A stretch of DNA of 36,701 bases from Alphaproteobacteria bacterium (GTDB lineage: Bacteria > Pseudomonadota > Alphaproteobacteria > Rhizobiales > Aestuariivirgaceae): the NCBI GenBank assembly GCA_024642465.1, contig JAHEBA010000026.1, positions 1 to 36,701 on the forward strand, given 5' to 3'. The translations under genes were made by a program, and so were the position numbers. The notes under the pieces were generated by a model. It saw nothing but the letters and a program-made list of their open reading frames with translations, was not told the DNA's origin and made no database searches. Positions 34,836 through 36,701 of the stretch are shown here, one piece after another. Position 1 is the stretch's first letter. Each line of letters begins with the position of its first letter.

Positions 34836-35612
34836 ATGGGGCAGTATAGTGACAATTTTGTCGAGCGCCTTCACCTTGTGTGGGGACCGGGTTTCATGTC
34901 TCCCGGGGGGGCGGAGGAAGTGGCGGAAATTGTGAGCGGGCTCGAACTCGAGGGTGCCTTGGTTCTCGACATCGGATGTGGCACTGGCGGCCCATCGATT
35001 GCGCTGGCAAGGGACATGGGAGCATACCTAATTTGCATCGATGTCGAGCAGCACCTACTCGACCGGGCAAAGGAATTGGCACGGCAAGAAGGAGTGGGTG
35101 ATCGAATCGAGTTCAAGTTAGTTGAACCGGGTCCGCTGCCGTTTCAATCAGAGACTTTTGACGCCGTCTTCAGTAAGGACGCGCTTATACACATGCCAAA
35201 CAAGATGGAGATTTACCGAGAAATTCTACGCGTGCTGCGCCCAGGCGGTGCACTTGCTGCCAGCGACTGGTTGGCCGGCGAAAACGCCATTACAGACGGG
35301 TCGTTTCAGGAGTATCTCACGATTGCCAACCTCGATTTCATTATGGCAACCGCCGAACAGATCGTGCAGGTAATGCGTGATGCCGGCTTCGAATGTATTA
35401 GGACAACAGATCGCAACGCGTGGTATGCGGCGCTGTCAACGATTGAGGTCGAGCAAATTAAGGGGCCTCTCCGCGAACAGATTGTTTCGGTATCTGATCT
35501 CGAAACTTACAATAGCTGGCTTTCTGTTCGGTGTGCACTGGCCAATGCGGCTAAATCCGGCGGTTTGCGTCCTACACATCTGCGTGGCTACAGGCCAAAG
35601 GTATTAAGTTAA
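34836..35612 (+). CDS. SAM-dependent methyltransferase, phosphoethanolamine N-methyltransferase-like
   Basis: A 258-aa class I methyltransferase. ATG 34836 follows GGGGAGAGG at good distance; a TTG at 34755 would add 27 residues without family support. SAM motif I is LVLDIGCGTGG at about residues 42-52, motif II ICIDVEQHLLDRAKE, then FDAVFSKDALIHMPNK and LRPGGALAASDW. The N-terminal WGPGFMSPGG resembles the entry of the phosphoethanolamine/glycine-sarcosine methyltransferase families that make phosphocholine or betaine. It could thus make an N-methylated compound, opposite in sense to the rest of the window. Substrate is not assignable from sequence. AT content is higher than in the main operons. 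Confidence 0.75.
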   Translation: MGQYSDNFVERLHLVWGPGFMSPGGAEEVAEIVSGLELEGALVLDIGCGTGGPSIALARDMGAYLICIDVEQHLLDRAKELARQEGVGDRIEFKLVEPGPLPFQSETFDAVFSKDALIHMPNKMEIYREILRVLRPGGALAASDWLAGENAITDGSFQEYLTIANLDFIMATAEQIVQVMRDAGFECIRTTDRNAWYAALSTIEVEQIKGPLREQIVSVSDLETYNSWLSVRCALANAAKSGGLRPTHLRGYRPKVLS

Positions 35613-35690
35613 TGTTGGATGTCTGGTATCTTTCCGAACCGCAGCCAATAAGCAAGCTGACGGATCCCAGCAAAGAAGTGTTGTACTTAT

Positions 35691-36086
35691 ATGAAGCCCA
35701 TCAAGTCTCGCGAGCGACGTGTCGCCAGCATCTATGATGCATCGGCCTATGAGCCTTATGATCCCGAGGGCAAGTCGGAGCGCGGGACAAGCTTCATAAA
35801 ACTCAACAGCGATACGCAGCGGGACGTAGGCTTCTACATCTACCGCATGGAACCAGGTGCTCGCAGTACACCGCACAGGCACGGTGGCGCCGAAGAGTTC
35901 CTGATCGTTGAGGGTGAATTGATCGACAATGACGGGACTGTCTATAAGGCTGGAGATGTTGTTTGGCTGGCCGGCGGCACTGAACATACGTCACACACAG
36001 AGACCGGATGCATCATCGCGGTATATGCAGAAGCTGCTGAACAATCCCCAGTCGACAACAAGGAACTATCTGAAGGGTCCGATTGA
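35691..36086 (+). CDS. Small single-domain cupin protein
   Basis: A 131-aa cupin. The metal-binding first motif is TPHRHGGAEEFLIVEGE (three expected ligands H, H and E), and the second is around VVWLAGGTEHTSHTE. It carries no DNA-binding domain. Such stand-alone cupins can be ChrR-like sensors, isomerases or dioxygenases; no specific role is visible. It follows the methyltransferase by 78 bases on the same strand. The ribosome site is weak. Confidence 0.75.
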   Translation: MKPIKSRERRVASIYDASAYEPYDPEGKSERGTSFIKLNSDTQRDVGFYIYRMEPGARSTPHRHGGAEEFLIVEGELIDNDGTVYKAGDVVWLAGGTEHTSHTETGCIIAVYAEAAEQSPVDNKELSEGSD

Positions 36087-36701
36087 TGCGTGGTCGTCAT
36101 TTAGAGCGTGTCGAACGCCTGATGAAAACGGCAGGGCCAGATTGAGAAACTGATCTGTCTGGGGACTGATGTGGCCTGGTTAAGCCCTCGAATATGACCA
36201 TCCAACACAGCTGGGCAGTTCCGAGTGAACTTTAATGGTGAGGCGGTGGGCCAAGGCTTATCGGTCGTAGCTCGCCAAGAGAACAATCGAGTACAATCTG
36301 CTTTGGAAAGCAGCTTTGACATTCTTGGACTTGTTTTTGGGGAACCAAAGCGCACCGTTGGTTCAAAATTCTGATGCAAGAGCAGTCGTTCGCGGAGATC
36401 GCCGAGCAAGAGAAGCTCTCGGCTGACCGAACCAGACTAGCATATAAACGCCACGGCCCATTTTATGCCGGACGATATACTTGTTGCGATCTTTAACGGC
36501 AACGCGTGTGGCGTTGAGGTGCTGCCACTGCGTCAAACACTCCGAGTGGCAAACCTTGTTATTGAACGCTTCAGAACAGGCGGCCTCGTTGATAAGGTAC
36601 GGACATGGAACGTCCACTTGTTTCAATGATGTTCCTATCTGCGCACTAGCTGAGAAAGGAAGGACCTACTTATGCTGTCCTTTGCGTTGACCCTGCTCAG
36701 A
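36087..36701. other. Terminal region with degenerate mobile-element sequence
   Basis: No intact gene is visible from the cupin stop to the window end. Frames are broken by stops. Apart from the recombinase remnant listed separately, I see nothing recognisable on either strand. Confidence 0.45.
36350..36540 (+). pseudogene. Remnant of a serine recombinase C-terminal region (frameshifted)
   Basis: Frame from 36350 reads AHRWFKILMQEQSFAEIAEQ, like the ARRW...SIAEIAEREGLS helix-turn-helix of large serine recombinases. After about 35 codons the similarity moves to another frame, at 36456, reading AHFMPDDILVAIFNGN, similar to the LAFLAPDIVEAILEG segment that follows in the intact family. The change of frame and missing catalytic domain show decay. 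The match rests on my memory of the family and is moderate. Confidence 0.4.

Overview
The window reads as chromosome of a marine-type alphaproteobacterium. The evidence is a GC-rich coding style, TmoXWV, Tdm and Tmm of the kind known from roseobacters, SAR11 and Methylocella, and GlxBCD/MgsABC-type split glutamate synthase homologues. The genus cannot be fixed from this sequence. Most of the window serves import and breakdown of methylated amines.

Layout: 1-2822 (+) is the tail of a BMP/nucleoside-type ABC importer (ATPase, two permeases). 2828-7916 (-) is an XRE/cupin regulator followed by mgsABC-gmaS, the monomethylamine arm (gamma-glutamylmethylamide, then N-methylglutamate). 7917-8696 has no recognisable gene. 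8697-10101 holds a class I glutamine amidotransferase and a convergent FadR-type GntR regulator. 10291-24762 (+) is a tightly packed run of twelve genes that looks like one transcription unit of about 14.5 kb. It contains a FAD amine oxidoreductase, a second and divergent glutamine synthetase-like enzyme with its own three split glutamate-synthase subunits, an unrecognised 137-aa protein, a nitrilase-family amidase, an unrecognised 199-aa protein, then tmoXWV (TMAO importer) and tdm (TMAO demethylase). 24772-26957 (-) has an ammonium transporter, a small one-helix membrane protein, a perfect hairpin and a membrane-anchored unknown. 27256-32637 (-) is a complete branched-chain/amide-type ABC importer with a Tat-type binding protein and an extra helical protein. 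32915-34276 (+) is tmm, trimethylamine monooxygenase. 34277-36701 is looser: a methyltransferase, a cupin and a decayed recombinase, suggesting an island edge.

How it works together: Tmm makes TMAO from TMA; TmoXWV brings in outside TMAO; Tdm splits TMAO to dimethylamine (DMA) and formaldehyde; GmaS/MgsABC would turn monomethylamine into N-methylglutamate; Amt may move ammonium or methylammonium. The window has no DMA monooxygenase (dmmDABC) and no N-methylglutamate dehydrogenase (mgdABCD). The most interesting content is the second synthetase/synthase set placed between a FAD oxidoreductase and the TMAO genes. It has the parts list of a gamma-glutamyl-amine pathway, but its synthetase differs clearly from GmaS and its FMN subunit keeps Fe-S cysteines that the first set has lost. 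I propose it as an uncharacterised methylated-amine pathway, possibly acting on DMA. A shared GGAATTGGT motif ahead of this operon and ahead of tmm suggests common control, perhaps by the adjacent GntR protein.
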